From Vicia villosa (lineage: Eukaryota; Streptophyta; Magnoliopsida; Fabales; Fabaceae): a stretch of DNA of 64,000 bases. The translations under genes and the position numbers were made by a program. Location: contig NW_026705400.1 in NCBI RefSeq assembly GCF_029867415.1, positions 1-64,000 on the forward strand, written 5' to 3'. Under the pieces are notes generated by a model. That model did not search any database. It worked only from the letters and a program-made list of their open reading frames with translations, and had not been told where the DNA came from. Position 1 is the stretch's first letter; the number at the start of each line of letters is the position of its first letter. This document shows, in pieces, positions 54,534-64,000 of the stretch.

Positions 54534-55774
54534 TGAAATGAATGGTATAATGGTATTTGTTTCCTATAAACATGATACTGTGGTAAAAAAAATCATTTTT
54601 CACGTGTTATCTCAGTCAGCATGAGGAAGGTGAAGTCATAACTATGGTGTCTTGCCCATATGTACTTGCAAGCTTCCATTCTTGTCTTCATATCTTCAAG
54701 TCACCTATAAATATAGTACTCCTTGACATGGTTCAAAGTTCAACTACAATGTAGGAAAATCACTTATAAGTCATGCTTAGAAAATCACTGAAAGTTAGAT
54801 CAATTTTTAACATGACATCTCAATGTTTCCTAATTTAAGCCATGCTTGATATCAACACAAATATATGAAGTAAGTTATTCCATGAGTTCATCTCACTTTA
54901 AATCAATGTGTTCATCTTAAAAAAAAAAAACTTAAAATTCATACCAGCACACACACAACCTATTAAATCATTACACGTTATTCAACATATAAAATTAATG
55001 TTTTAGATAATATCTCAGTGTTTTCTGGTTTAAGCCATGCTTGATATCAGAACATAAGAGGTAGTTTATTCAATGTGTTCATCTTAAGAGTTAAGATGGT
55101 GGTGGTGGGGTGTCAATGAAATTGAATTCCCCCAATGAGAAAAAGCCAAAGAGAAAGAGAGAATAGTATATTGATTAATAGTATTCTCTTTTTCCATTAC
55201 ATTCTTGTCTTTTTTTATTGAAGAATCTCTAATGGTACTGCCTGCAATTAAGGGTAAAATTGGACAGTTGTCACTATTTCCCTAATGATAAGATACAACT
55301 CATGCAACTGCATATTTTGTTTTATTATAATTTGACTATTTTAGATTCTTCCCCTAATTATAACGGGTTGACTTCTTAATTTTTCTTTTGGGTCTGTTGT
55401 AGCTTCTATCATGTAGCTCATGCTTTAGTTGATCCATAACATTATTACTCCCACCCGTGTTGAGAGTGATCTTCTCCTTAAGATCAAAACTAGGGTAAAC
55501 ACCTTCAAAGTCTTGTCTTTGCTCCCACATGGTACGAGCTACTAAAAACCAAGGTAGTTTCTAAGATTTTAAATTAACTCTTTCCAAAACTTTACAACAC
55601 TTTTGGATTCAGGAGATTAATCTCCAAACATTTTTTTTATGCATAATAGAGGTATCTCATTTGCAACACTTTTGTTAGTATGATTTTAGATACGTATATT
55701 TTTAGAATTTAGAGGCATATTTTCGCAGTTTTGTATGGGGATTTTCCAACAAATAGGGTAGGGTTAGAAACTCC
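54531..55774. other. Intergenic DNA with repeat scraps
   Basis: A direct repeat TTTAAGCCATGCTTGATATC occurs at about 54834 and 55022. Minus-strand bases at about 55395-55560 read FEGVYPSFDLKEK-like, which may be the end of a Ty3/gypsy pol (low support). Nothing else recognised. Confidence 0.35.
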
Positions 55775-55885
55775 CTAAAATTTTAATTCAGAACGAATGA
55801 AAACACAAAAATTCAAACACATGACCTTTTAACAGAGAACGGGCTCAAACGGGCTCCTTTACCAACTAAACTAATGCATCACTGT
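55775..55885 (-). mobile_element. tRNA-derived SINE-like sequence
   Basis: Minus strand has box A-like TAGTTTAGTTGGTAAAG and box B-like GTGTTTGAATTTT with about 45 bp between them, ahead of A/T-rich sequence. Ends not defined. Confidence 0.45.
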
Positions 55886-56414
55886 GATTCAATTTGAATG
55901 CTGAAAAGATATATTTGTTCATTATTGTAAATGAGTAATTTAATCTAAAAGGTATTTCTCTTCATCGGGTGACATAAACTTCTCTATAAAAAGAGACACT
56001 TGGAAATCAAAAAGAATAAAAAAATAGAAATATATACATGAAATATAACTTTTTCTAATCCATTTCTCTCACATTTAAATATTCTAAAATCATCTCTTAC
56101 TTCATTAATGAATGAGTGAAGTATAAAAAACATTTTTTTTAACCTATTAATAAAAGATAAACTTAGTGTGGTTGTGCAATTCACATTAAAGTGTTCAAAG
56201 TATCGAAAAGGGAATTCTATGTCAATCTCTATTGCATCCGATATATAATAATTGGTGGGGGAAATTAAACCTAAAGCTTAGTGTGAATTCACGTGCTTTA
56301 AATTTTACAAGTACATTCTTCATCACTATCTTCTTTGTTATAGTGCTGCTACATCTTTCCAACAACCACAAATATCCAACAATCTTTAAGTTCAATTATT
56401 ACTTAACAATGACA

Positions 56415-57141
56415 ACGTCACTCAAACAAATGACATATAATTTTGAGTAATTGGATAAGTTTGATGGATCCAACTTTATTCGTTGGCAAAAAAGGATGTT
56501 GCTTACAACTTTAAAAGTGGTATGTGTTCTTAATACAACAAGACCATTAGAAAGGGAAGAAGAAATATTCGCTAAAACAAGAGAGAAGAAAATATAGGAA
56601 AATGATGACTATATTTGCATGACCTATATTCTCAACGGTATGTTAGACTCCTTGTTTGATATCTATAAAAACAGTCAATCTACAAATGACCTATGCGATA
56701 AACTAGAGTTAAGATTCATGCAAGAAGATGCTACAAGTAAGAAATTTTTTGTTTCCCATTTCAATACTTATAAAATGGTAGATGATAGATGTGTTTGAAG
56801 CAAATGCATGATATTAAACATATTCTCAATAATTACAAACAACACAAAATGCACATCAACGAAACCATTATTGGGTCTTGTCTTCCATAATAGACAAACT
56901 CTCACCTTCATGAAAGGATATAAAAAGGTCCCTGAAAAATAAAAAGGAAGATATATCTCTTGAGCAATGGGGTAATCATCTTCTATTAGAATAAGAGTAT
57001 CACAAAGAAGAATACATTAAAGACAAATTTACTCATGAGAAAATACATGTTTGTGGAAGATGAAAAATCTAATAAGTCCAATGATAATATGAACATAGAT
57101 GATGAAGATGTTCATGACAATAATGAAAATGGACAAAGAAA

Positions 57142-57176
<35 letters not shown>

Positions 57177-57262
57177 GTGTTTCAATTGTATTAAACCAAG
57201 ACATTTTAAAAGGGAGTGTAGTTTCTTGAAAGAGATGTACAAAGAGAAGATTTCAAGCGCAT
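56415..57262 (+). pseudogene. Decayed copia gag fragment
   Basis: Reads LDKFDGSNFIRWQKRM, YILNGMLDSLFDIY, DKLELRFMQEDATSKKF and, near 57180-57225, CFNCIKPRHFKREC (a CCHC knuckle). These are colinear with gag of a copia element distinct from the Sirevirus copies. Several stops (for example near 56596) and frameshifts; pol is absent. An (AAAG)n expansion lies just before the zinc knuckle. Confidence 0.75.
57136..57176. repeat. (AAAG)n microsatellite
   Basis: About nine tandem AAAG units inside the gag fragment. Confidence 0.95.
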
Positions 57263-57607
57263 GAAATGATCATTTTGTTGTATAGAAGTAACTTTTAAAA
57301 ATTACTGACTTTTAAGAATGTGCATTTGATGTTGAAAATGTTATAATTATGTGTATGTTGTGTGTAATAAAGAGTGATTTTTATTTGATTTATATAACTT
57401 ATTGTGTATTATAATTTATATGAGAGTAATATTTGTATTTATTTAAAAATAAATTGAATATAAAATTTGGTTGTTATCTCTTCATAATTACCAATCATGA
57501 AGTATTGAATTTTTATTTAATAAATTAGTTACATAAATGAGAATTTCTTTATTGACCCCCCTACCTTTTTGGTCACCCGTGGCGAAAATCTCAAAATGCC
57601 CCTTTAT

Positions 57608-57790
57608 TTCGGAAATGCATTTCCGAAGTCACTTTTTTATGAGAAAAAATGTGGTTCCGAAAATGCACTTCCGAAAACATTTTTTTTATGAAAAAAACTG
57701 ATTTCGGAAATGTACATCCGAAATAATGTTTTTTCCAGAAAATAGGTGAATTCGGAAGTGCATCTCCGAATTCACCCCCTTGGAAGAATT
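57608..57790. repeat. Palindromic subterminal repeats of the MULE, left end
   Basis: Five near-palindromes of the type TTCGGAAATGCATTTCCGAA; the first (57608-57627) is a perfect 20-bp palindrome. Further copies lie at about 58376-58437 (two), 61484-61541 (two) and 61758-61777. Likely transposase or host-factor binding sites; inference. Confidence 0.8.
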
Positions 57791-57937
57791 CGGAGATGTA
57801 CTTCCGAAATAAAGTCTGATACAGAAGAAAAATAACAAACAACAACAATTCGATTTATTTAAAGGATGAAGATTACAAAGATCACATTACATAAAATTAA
57901 AGTTACATATTGTTAAACACGGGTAGGTGAGGATGAG

Positions 57938-58273
57938 TCAACATTTTGATAACGTCAGCCCCGATCTTTGAAGTTTCGCATCCAACTCGATCGGACACTT
58001 CGAAGAAAATCGGTCGAAAGTTGTCCACAAAACCGCTAAATCTTCGTCGTTCTTGATTTCGAATGGGGTGAATTGAATGTCTCCCTCGTCGTTTAGCGAT
58101 GGTGAGCGGTACTCAAGCTTGAAAATCTTCCGATTTTCTGGATATTGCAATAGTGTGTTGAGCGACGTTATCAATTCCGCGAACGGCGTGTCGCGCGAGA
58201 AGCGGAATTGGAACGACATCAAGTAGCCACTAGTGAAGTAGACGTATGCTAGGTGGGGGTAGGTTTGTATCAT
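57938..58273 (-). CDS. Second MULE ORF, 111 aa, function unknown
   Basis: Starts at ATG 58273 (MIQTYPHLAYVYF); the frame is also open upstream without an ATG. Intact, no premature stop, unlike the transposase next to it. Contains FQFRFSRDTPF, KIFKLEYRSPS and DLAVLWTTFDRF, resembling the N-terminal domain seen ahead of some plant MULE transposases (recalled, not searched). It lies downstream of the transposase-OTU frame in the same strand and frame but after a TAG stop at 58658, so it is a separate gene. Confidence 0.55.
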   Translation of the reverse strand: MIQTYPHLAYVYFTSGYLMSFQFRFSRDTPFAELITSLNTLLQYPENRKIFKLEYRSPSLNDEGDIQFTPFEIKNDEDLAVLWTTFDRFSSKCPIELDAKLQRSGLTLSKC

Positions 58274-58657
58274 TGGTGTTTTGTGGTGTGATGAGGATGA
58301 AAAAGATTGTGTTGTATGTATAGACTTATTGGAGAAATAATGGCCCAACAAACCTTATCTTACATTCAGTGGATGTTTCGGAAATGAACTTCTGAAATAA
58401 GTCCAAAAACAGCTATATTTCGGAAATGAACTTCCGAATTATGCATAAACAGAGGTGAAAAATCACATTTTGTGCATTGCATTCTGTTTTGAGATAACAA
58501 TAACAAATACATACAAAATAGGCACAACATAAACAATGACAACATTAAACATACTTATATTATATATGTATTGAATCGGTTTGATTTTACATGGTAAACG
58601 ATAATACATACAAAAAATGACACGCACCGGTCATTAAAAAAAACGGTTCGGTTAAAA

Positions 58658-59440
58658 CTAAAATTCGCCGAACCAATCGGTGGCGCTTAGATCTAAAATC
58701 GGTATGTTCTTCGACCGCTCTCTATTTTCCTCACGCTCTTGCTTCATCATTTCTTCAAACTCTGTCATTCTTTCAACGAAAGGATCCGGCCAAGTCTCCG
58801 CCTCATTTGTATGATGTGTCGTCCACTGACAAGAAGTAGCCGGTATAAGACACCCCGGTTTCAAAAAAACTTGCACAAAGTGGCGCGATCTTAGATACCC
58901 GATTCATATGATGTGGCTCAACGCGTCCAAAGGAGGTCGGCTATGAAATGAAAAGAATGTCTCACATAATCCAAATCTCGTCAAATCGACACACACCCGA
59001 TCGTACGCACTTGCTATGAGATGACCCATATCGGGGAATGACATCCACTTCGAAACCGGGGCGATACCGCTTAGTGATGGAACAAGTGAAGCATTAAGTT
59101 TCTTAAAGTTTTCTTGATTTTCATAGAGTCGGGCGTAGATGTCCCTATGCGAAGTCAACTCCGAAATAAGTGCTCGTCGAATTAGAGTGTGATTTTCTTC
59201 TCCTTTTCCGAGCAAACCCGTAACGGCCCGATATCCACAATTGTCGTCGGTGCCAACATCAAATATGTTATCAATATATTTGTGCATAAAAAACGCCATC
59301 TCATCAATGTAGATCATGGGAGATTTTTTGATCGGAGGTGTGCGAGGTGGCTTCGAAATATGCGCTCCCTTGTTACCATTACACTTGGACTTTGGTGTTG
59401 GTGAATCCGGGATCAATGCATCAACATGTTCAAAGTAGGA
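58658..59440 (-). pseudogene. OTU cysteine-protease-like domain of the MULE protein
   Basis: DDNCGYRAVTGLLG with the candidate nucleophile Cys (residue 60 of the 59416-58904 piece), LIRRALISEL, and after the TGA at 58904 the HFVQVFLKPG segment that would supply the catalytic His. OTU domains remove ubiquitin-like modifiers; fusions to plant MULE or FAR1-type transposases are known as a class, but the role in transposition is not established. C-terminal Glu/Arg-rich helix (EFEEMMKQEREEN). Confidence 0.75.
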
Positions 59441-61428
59441 AGGAGATCATTTGGTTGATGTGTCTTCTTGGTTATTTTTTGGGTTTTTCGGCGCACCTTT
59501 CGTTTTAACCGGTTGAGATGGCGGTTTCAAATCGGTGGTCTCCGGAAATGCAATTTTTCGCAATTGTTCTTTTATGTACATTTTTATTGTGTCATCCGCT
59601 TTAGCAAACTTATCCATTATCACTTTCAAATCGTCGGACATGGTGATTTTGGAATCATTTTCTTTCGGTGGCTCAAAATCATCAAAATGGAGCTTCTTCC
59701 AATGGTCGATTACTTCATCCATGCGTATGGGTGAATTCAACTTCATCTTTTTAAAAAGTATACAAGCACATGGAAGCCTGTATGTTTTTCTAATTGTTCA
59801 CCCTCATTTAGAACTATCTGGACCCGTTGTCTCCGCCCGCTTTGCTTTATGAAACATAAAATTCAATCCCGAACGGGATATGTTGTAAATCAATTGCGAG
59901 AATAGATTTTGGCCCTTAAACCGGTGTTCCATAACCGTCTTGCTCCGACCGAAAGATGTTTGAATTTTATTGTGTTGATTTTTGAGCATTTGGTTCACGG
60001 TGTCCCATACCCGATACAAATCACCCTTGCTATCACCAAACCATCTCTTCAACGCCGCATGTGCGGATTCAACTCGGTTAGTTGTAGTGCAACCAAGATG
60101 TCTTACTCGATCCGTCCAAGCACAAACAACTTTTTCCTTTACTTTGTCAATGATAGTGGATTCGACATAATGACAAAAAGTCTTAATAGAAACGCACAAA
60201 GACCTAAAGTGTACCAATTTCTCGGTATACAACTCTTCGGAATGTGCATATAAAATCTCCCTCCATGCGGCCATAATCCTATCCACCACAACACCGGCTT
60301 TGATGTCTTTACCGTTTTCATCCGGCCTATCTTTCGTGCCAACCGCAGGTTTGAGCTTACTTCTCACGTTGCACGTTATGTGATACCGGCAAAGTAATGC
60401 GGTCGATGTCGGGAAGACGGTATCAACCGCATTCATCAAAGCATTGTCTCGGTCGGTAACAATGACACTTGGCATATTCTTTTGATCAACCAACAAAGAC
60501 TTGCATATTCCCAAAGCCCGTGTAAAGTTATCTTCTTTTTCACATTCCAAAAAAGAAAATCCGACCGAAAATGTCTTGTCCGCCGAGGTCACCATACAAT
60601 CTCTAGAAGCGGAAGCCTATACTTGTTGGTCTTGTACGTCGAATCCATCACAAGAACGGTTGGAAATTTGTTGAACAATTCGATACTTTCGGGATGAGTC
60701 CAAAAAATGTCACACACCGTAACTTTATCCTCGCACGTTCGGAAGTTTGACGCGTATTGGTTATTGCCTAATAGTTTCAAAAGTTGTTGCATTTCCGACC
60801 GAGAGCCAATTTTCAAGACTTTAAGATTGTGTCATTCATTATATACTTGCTTGATATTTGAAACGCTATCTGGTTTTTTTTGCTTCAAATAGGCAAGTAT
60901 GTTTCTCGGCGCCACTTTGATTATCGATAAATCCGAAATAACATTCTTCTCTTCGTGGGACAACCGACACGCTGTTGGATGCCTGTGTAGCTTGGCATCC
61001 AAGGCATGATTATGAATTCCACAAATGACGCTTAAACGCCACAAATCATCAATCCTCCGAGTCACGCGCAACTTAAACGGACACCCACACTTTCTCGATC
61101 CCGTATCTTCGTGTTTTAACACCCGGTTTGTTGTTACATACCTCCCACCTCTCTCGCAATTCAAAACGACAAAATCTTTTCATCTACTATTTCCATTGTC
61201 GGACCTTAAAATAACAATGTCAAATCCAAGTTTACTAGCTTCACTACGAACCCAATCAAGCAATTGTTCACGACAAGCGAAGCTCCGGTCATTTATAAAT
61301 TGTTGTCGTACATCCACCGCATTGATCATGAATTTAACATCGTTAACCGGATCGTTATTAACGTTGACATCTTCCGGAACTACTACGTCATCGGCGACAA
61401 TGTTGTCCGGATGCACCATACCTAACAT
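58658..61428 (-). pseudogene. MULE transposase fused to OTU-like domain, broken by stops and one frameshift
   Basis: Read from 61428: an acidic N terminus; a FAR1/WRKY-GCM1-type zinc-binding domain (CPFKLRV, WRLSVICGIHNH; 61164-60832); transposase core with D in VLVMDST (60589-60816 piece), D48 in VIVTDRD and E176 in NRVESAH (60595-59804 piece), so all three acidic residues survive; a SWIM-type zinc finger whose CxC is now TGA-Gly-TGA; a linker; and an OTU domain. Premature stops: TGA at 61180, 60832, 59804, 59798, 59447 and 58904, plus an indel near 60590. The final TAG at 58658 looks like the native end. Nuclear enzyme that would cut and join element ends; dead here. Confidence 0.85.
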
Positions 61429-61888
61429 ATGCAAAAATTAGCAAAAATGGTCAAAATTGTTTTTTTAATACTGCCAGACATTATTTCGGAAGTACATTTT
61501 TGAAATCTGTTAGGTGACTTATTTCGGAAATGAACTTCCGAACTGACGGAGTTTTCATCATAGAAATCAACAACAATGTAGTGAAATAGGGGATGAAATG
61601 AAAGATGTTTACCTCAAATTGTAGTTTTCTATGCTCCCTTTAACATGATCAACAATTTGAAACTTGATTTTGAGGCGAAAATGGATTGATATTGATGGAA
61701 GTTTTGGAGAGGGTTTGGGTTTGACAAAAAACTTGTTTACCTCAATTTTTTGGTGTTTTCGGAGATGCATTTCCGAAGTCTGAAAAAATCTATAAAAAAA
61801 AATACTTCAAAGATACATCTCCAAAGTAGGGGCAAGTTGGAAATTTCGCTGGGGGTCACCCTATAGGAAGGTCAATAAAGAAATTCTC

Positions 61889-62600
61889 TAAATAAATATA
61901 CATGAATAAAGAACAGGCCTGGCCCTAAGGGCAGGTAAAGAAGGCCTTTGCCTGCCTTTTTTTGTCTTTTTTTTCTCCTATATGTGTTATTTTAGTGAGA
62001 TTTTGTTGCATTCATTTTCAATTTTGTATACAGTATATGGAATGCATTATTCTCACGTGAATCAATACTAGTACAGTAATACTCCTATCAATGTGCAGTA
62101 ATTAATTAGCAGCTTTACGTCTTCCGGATATATATATATGAACAAGTACAACAATTTAATATTATTATTATTAGTAATGAAGTTTTTTAATTGATCATTA
62201 AAGATCATGTGATCACGAGGATTTGATATCATAAAATATAATAAAGCAAGATGAGTTTTTTTTGGCAAGTTTGTCATTTGTCAAATTTTTAGACTCCATG
62301 CTATTTTTATGTTTGCTATTAATAAAAAGTTTCTATAATTAATTATAATTATTTTTTAATCTTTAATTAATTATTTCATTAATTTCTAATTATTTATAAT
62401 GATAAAATATACTACCATCTAGGACAACTCAATAGTCACATTGAGAGATGTAAAGTTATTGGAATCAATTGGAAATCCAAAAAATTCTTTGGGAGAAGCG
62501 TAAAACATATGAAATTTCATCTAAAAATTCATGTTGATCCTTATCCAATCTTCAAAAGTATTCAAAAGTATTCTCTTCAAATCACTCCACTCTTCAAACA
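61889..62600. other. AT-rich intergenic DNA with an element-like start
   Basis: GGCCTGGCCCTAAGGGCAGG near 61917 resembles a transposon end but no partner end was found. The rest holds no recognisable gene. Confidence 0.35.
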
Positions 62601-62603
62601 CAC

Positions 62604-62612
62604 TATATAATA
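62604..62612 (+). promoter_or_regulatory. TATA box ahead of a small ORF
   Basis: TATATAATA, about 86-94 bp before the first ATG downstream (62698), followed by a CA/CT-rich leader without other ATGs. Confidence 0.45.
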
Positions 62613-62697
62613 AACCTTCATATCCTCTTCATTACATACACCGAAAATCACCACCAAAATACCTACACCTCTGCCACACCTTCACCCTAAACAAACA

Positions 62698-62823
62698 ATG
62701 TCAACACACTCAACCAATATAAAACAACAACAACAATATTCATTCATCTCAGATCGCTACAGAAAAGAAGAAGAAATAGAAGTTTATATTTGTAGTCAAA
62801 GCCACACGAAGAAGAAGATTTGA
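62698..62823 (+). CDS. Candidate small peptide gene, 41 aa
   Basis: First ATG after a TATA box and a C/A-rich leader typical of plant 5' UTRs, with A at -3 (AAACAATGTC). The peptide begins MSTHSTNIKQQQQ, is highly polar, Lys/Glu-rich at the C-terminal half (YRKEEEIEVYICSQS) and ends HTKKKI. No signal peptide and no family recognised. It could equally be an upstream ORF in the leader of a longer transcript or a chance frame. A second very short frame (21 codons) starts at about 63058. Confidence 0.3.
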   Translation: MSTHSTNIKQQQQYSFISDRYRKEEEIEVYICSQSHTKKKI

Positions 62824-63440
62824 AGTAAACAGAGCATACATAACTTTTATTTTTCGTCTGTATTTTTTTATTTATGCTTTTAGATTTCTGCAAAATCTTG
62901 CATTTGTAACCTTGAACATTTGAGATCTAAATTGGGGCTCAAGGGTTTGATTGGGGGTTTGAGTAATTTTTTGTGTTTGATGTTTGAATCTGTGAGTGAG
63001 ACCTAGAGAGATTGAAAGAAATTTTTTATTTGTGTTATTTTGTTTTCTCTAAAGAGTAATGGAGAAACAGAGGAAAAGAGAAGAGAGAAAAGAATGGGAT
63101 GAGAGGCGTGTGTTTTTTCTCTGAAAAAGAGAGTATTGATTCAACCTAATTTTTTGTTTCATTTAAGTTTTAATTGGTAATTTCACTAATTAATTGAAGG
63201 ACAAGGGGCAAAGTTGCTTTATTATATTTAATGATTTTCAAAATACTCAATTATTTTATACAATAATTATTATTAAATAATTAAATTATTTATATGTAGT
63301 ATTAATAATTTATCCACTTATTTTTACATTATCATAGCTTTATTTATAAACCGTAAATAATTATATAGTAAATATTTTTAGCATAAGAAATTTTATCACG
63401 TTTATATTCATTTAAATATAATTATCTATCCCCTCTAATT
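62824..63440. other. T-rich transcript-like then AT-rich DNA
   Basis: Up to about 63150 the composition resembles a plant UTR or intron (T-rich with G islands); after that it is AT-rich. No coding region recognised. Confidence 0.35.
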
Positions 63441-63980
63441 TTATAAACTTCTATATTTACTTCATAATTATAATAATAATATAATTTTCAAATAATTTTT
63501 TATATATTATTTTTTAATTTTATATAATAAGAATGAATTAAAGATTTTACAAAGAATATAAAAACACACACGCTCTCTCTTCTATATTTCAATTTTAAAA
63601 TATTTTAATTTAATTTAGAATTTCTAAAAATATTTTTAAATTTTGTATAATTAATGTCACAAAATTTTAATATATTTTATTTATTTGGTGTTACAAATAT
63701 TACAAAAATCACTTAAATAATATAATTTCTTAGGATTTTATGTGTTTAATGGTTTTTATAACGTGATTAAAGTAAATACCGTTTTTATAAACTTCTATAT
63801 TTACTGCACAATAATACTAATAATATAACTTTAAAATAAATTTTCATATGTTTTTCTAATTTTATGTAATAAGAATGAATTAAATATTTTACAAAAAATA
63901 TAAAAACATTCTCTCTTCTATATTTCAAGTTCAAAATATTTAAATTTAATTTACAATCTATAAATTTTTGAAATGTAGGT
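63441..63980. repeat. Direct repeat, period about 344 bp
   Basis: TTATAAACTTCTATATTTAC begins copies at 63441 and 63785; both contain AATAAGAATGAATTAAA and CTCTCTTCTATATTTCAA in the same order. The second copy runs to near the window end. Confidence 0.75.
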
Positions 63981-64000
63981 TTTTATAAAGTAGGTTTTTA

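Larger units (their letters stand above)
57539..61888 (-). mobile_element. Mutator-like element (MULE) with OTU domain, 4.35 kb
   Basis: Terminal inverted repeats: GAGAATTTCTTTATTGACC on the left and its complement ending at 61888, with similarity continuing into GGTCACC / GGTGACC and GGCGAAAATC / AGCGAAATTTC. Flanking 9-bp repeats TACATAAAT (57530-57538) and TAAATAAAT (61889-61897) match at 8 of 9. It encodes on the minus strand a transposase joined to an OTU-like protease domain and a separate small ORF. Subterminal and intergenic palindromes are described separately. Confidence 0.85.

Noticed and set aside
54349..54603. 84-aa minus-strand ORF with a long Ile-Tyr repeat
   Set aside because: Simply the translation of the (TA)n microsatellite.
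59798..59806. Selenocysteine-like recoding of the TGA-Gly-TGA in the SWIM finger
   Set aside because: Land plants are not known to have the selenocysteine machinery and other lesions (frameshift near 60590) show a pseudogene.
59468..61441. Several plus-strand ORFs of 62-138 aa
   Set aside because: Antisense to the MULE transposase gene, whose domains are clear on the minus strand.

Overview
The window is a transposon-dense stretch of a plant nuclear genome. It is AT-rich, contains plant-lineage Ty1/copia retrotransposons (Sirevirus- and Tork-like), Helitron, hAT, PIF/Harbinger and Mutator elements, LINE and SINE remnants and long (TA)n tracts. No conserved host housekeeping gene is visible. 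The mixture (Sirevirus with an env-like ORF, an OTU-bearing MULE, TTCGAC-rich Tork elements) suggests a eudicot, probably a legume; that is inference, not proof.

Layout. 1-3730: minus-strand, diverged Sirevirus-type element (env-like ORF running off the left edge, its leader, then a broken integrase). 3731-20928: the most striking part, a plus-strand array LTR-internal-LTR-internal-LTR with a period of about 7,995 bp and near-identical copies. Each internal region carries an intact gag ORF (639 aa), short scars of protease and integrase, no reverse transcriptase or RNase H, then an intact 896-aa env-like ORF with its own promoter-like leader. 20929-24185: Tork-type copia pol with three stops plus its 3' LTR, cut at its 5' side by the array. 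24186-28412: intergenic AT-rich DNA, a LINE tail and a minus-strand decayed Tork element. 28413-34130: LTR-like scrap, a PIF/Harbinger MITE, a decayed Ty3/gypsy RT, and a LINE tail with an 11-bp target duplication. 34178-39180: decayed minus-strand coding scrap, then a full-span but dead copia element. 39652-43697: a Helitron, a hAT-type element carrying a SINE, and an inverted-repeat-bounded segment. 43707-53455: three tandem copies of a roughly 3.7-3.8 kb unit. 53707-54442: a foldback Mutator-type MITE with a 9-bp target duplication. 56415-57262: copia gag scrap. 57539-61888: a complete-span MULE encoding a transposase fused to an OTU protease-like domain, with palindromic subterminal repeats. 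62600-64000: a promoter-like segment with a small ORF, then AT-rich repeats.

How the parts work together. The array units look like non-autonomous retrotransposons that keep cis-signals (LTR promoter, primer binding site, multiplied polypurine tracts, a repeated structured RNA module in the R/U5 region) and two proteins (Gag and env-like). They would need reverse transcriptase and integrase in trans from full-length relatives. The diverged minus-strand relative at the left edge has the same gag/pol-scar to env-like junction and the same promoter-like leader, so this architecture is older than the recent array. Everything else is mostly nested, decaying transposon debris. All calls come from reading the sequence; no database search was run.
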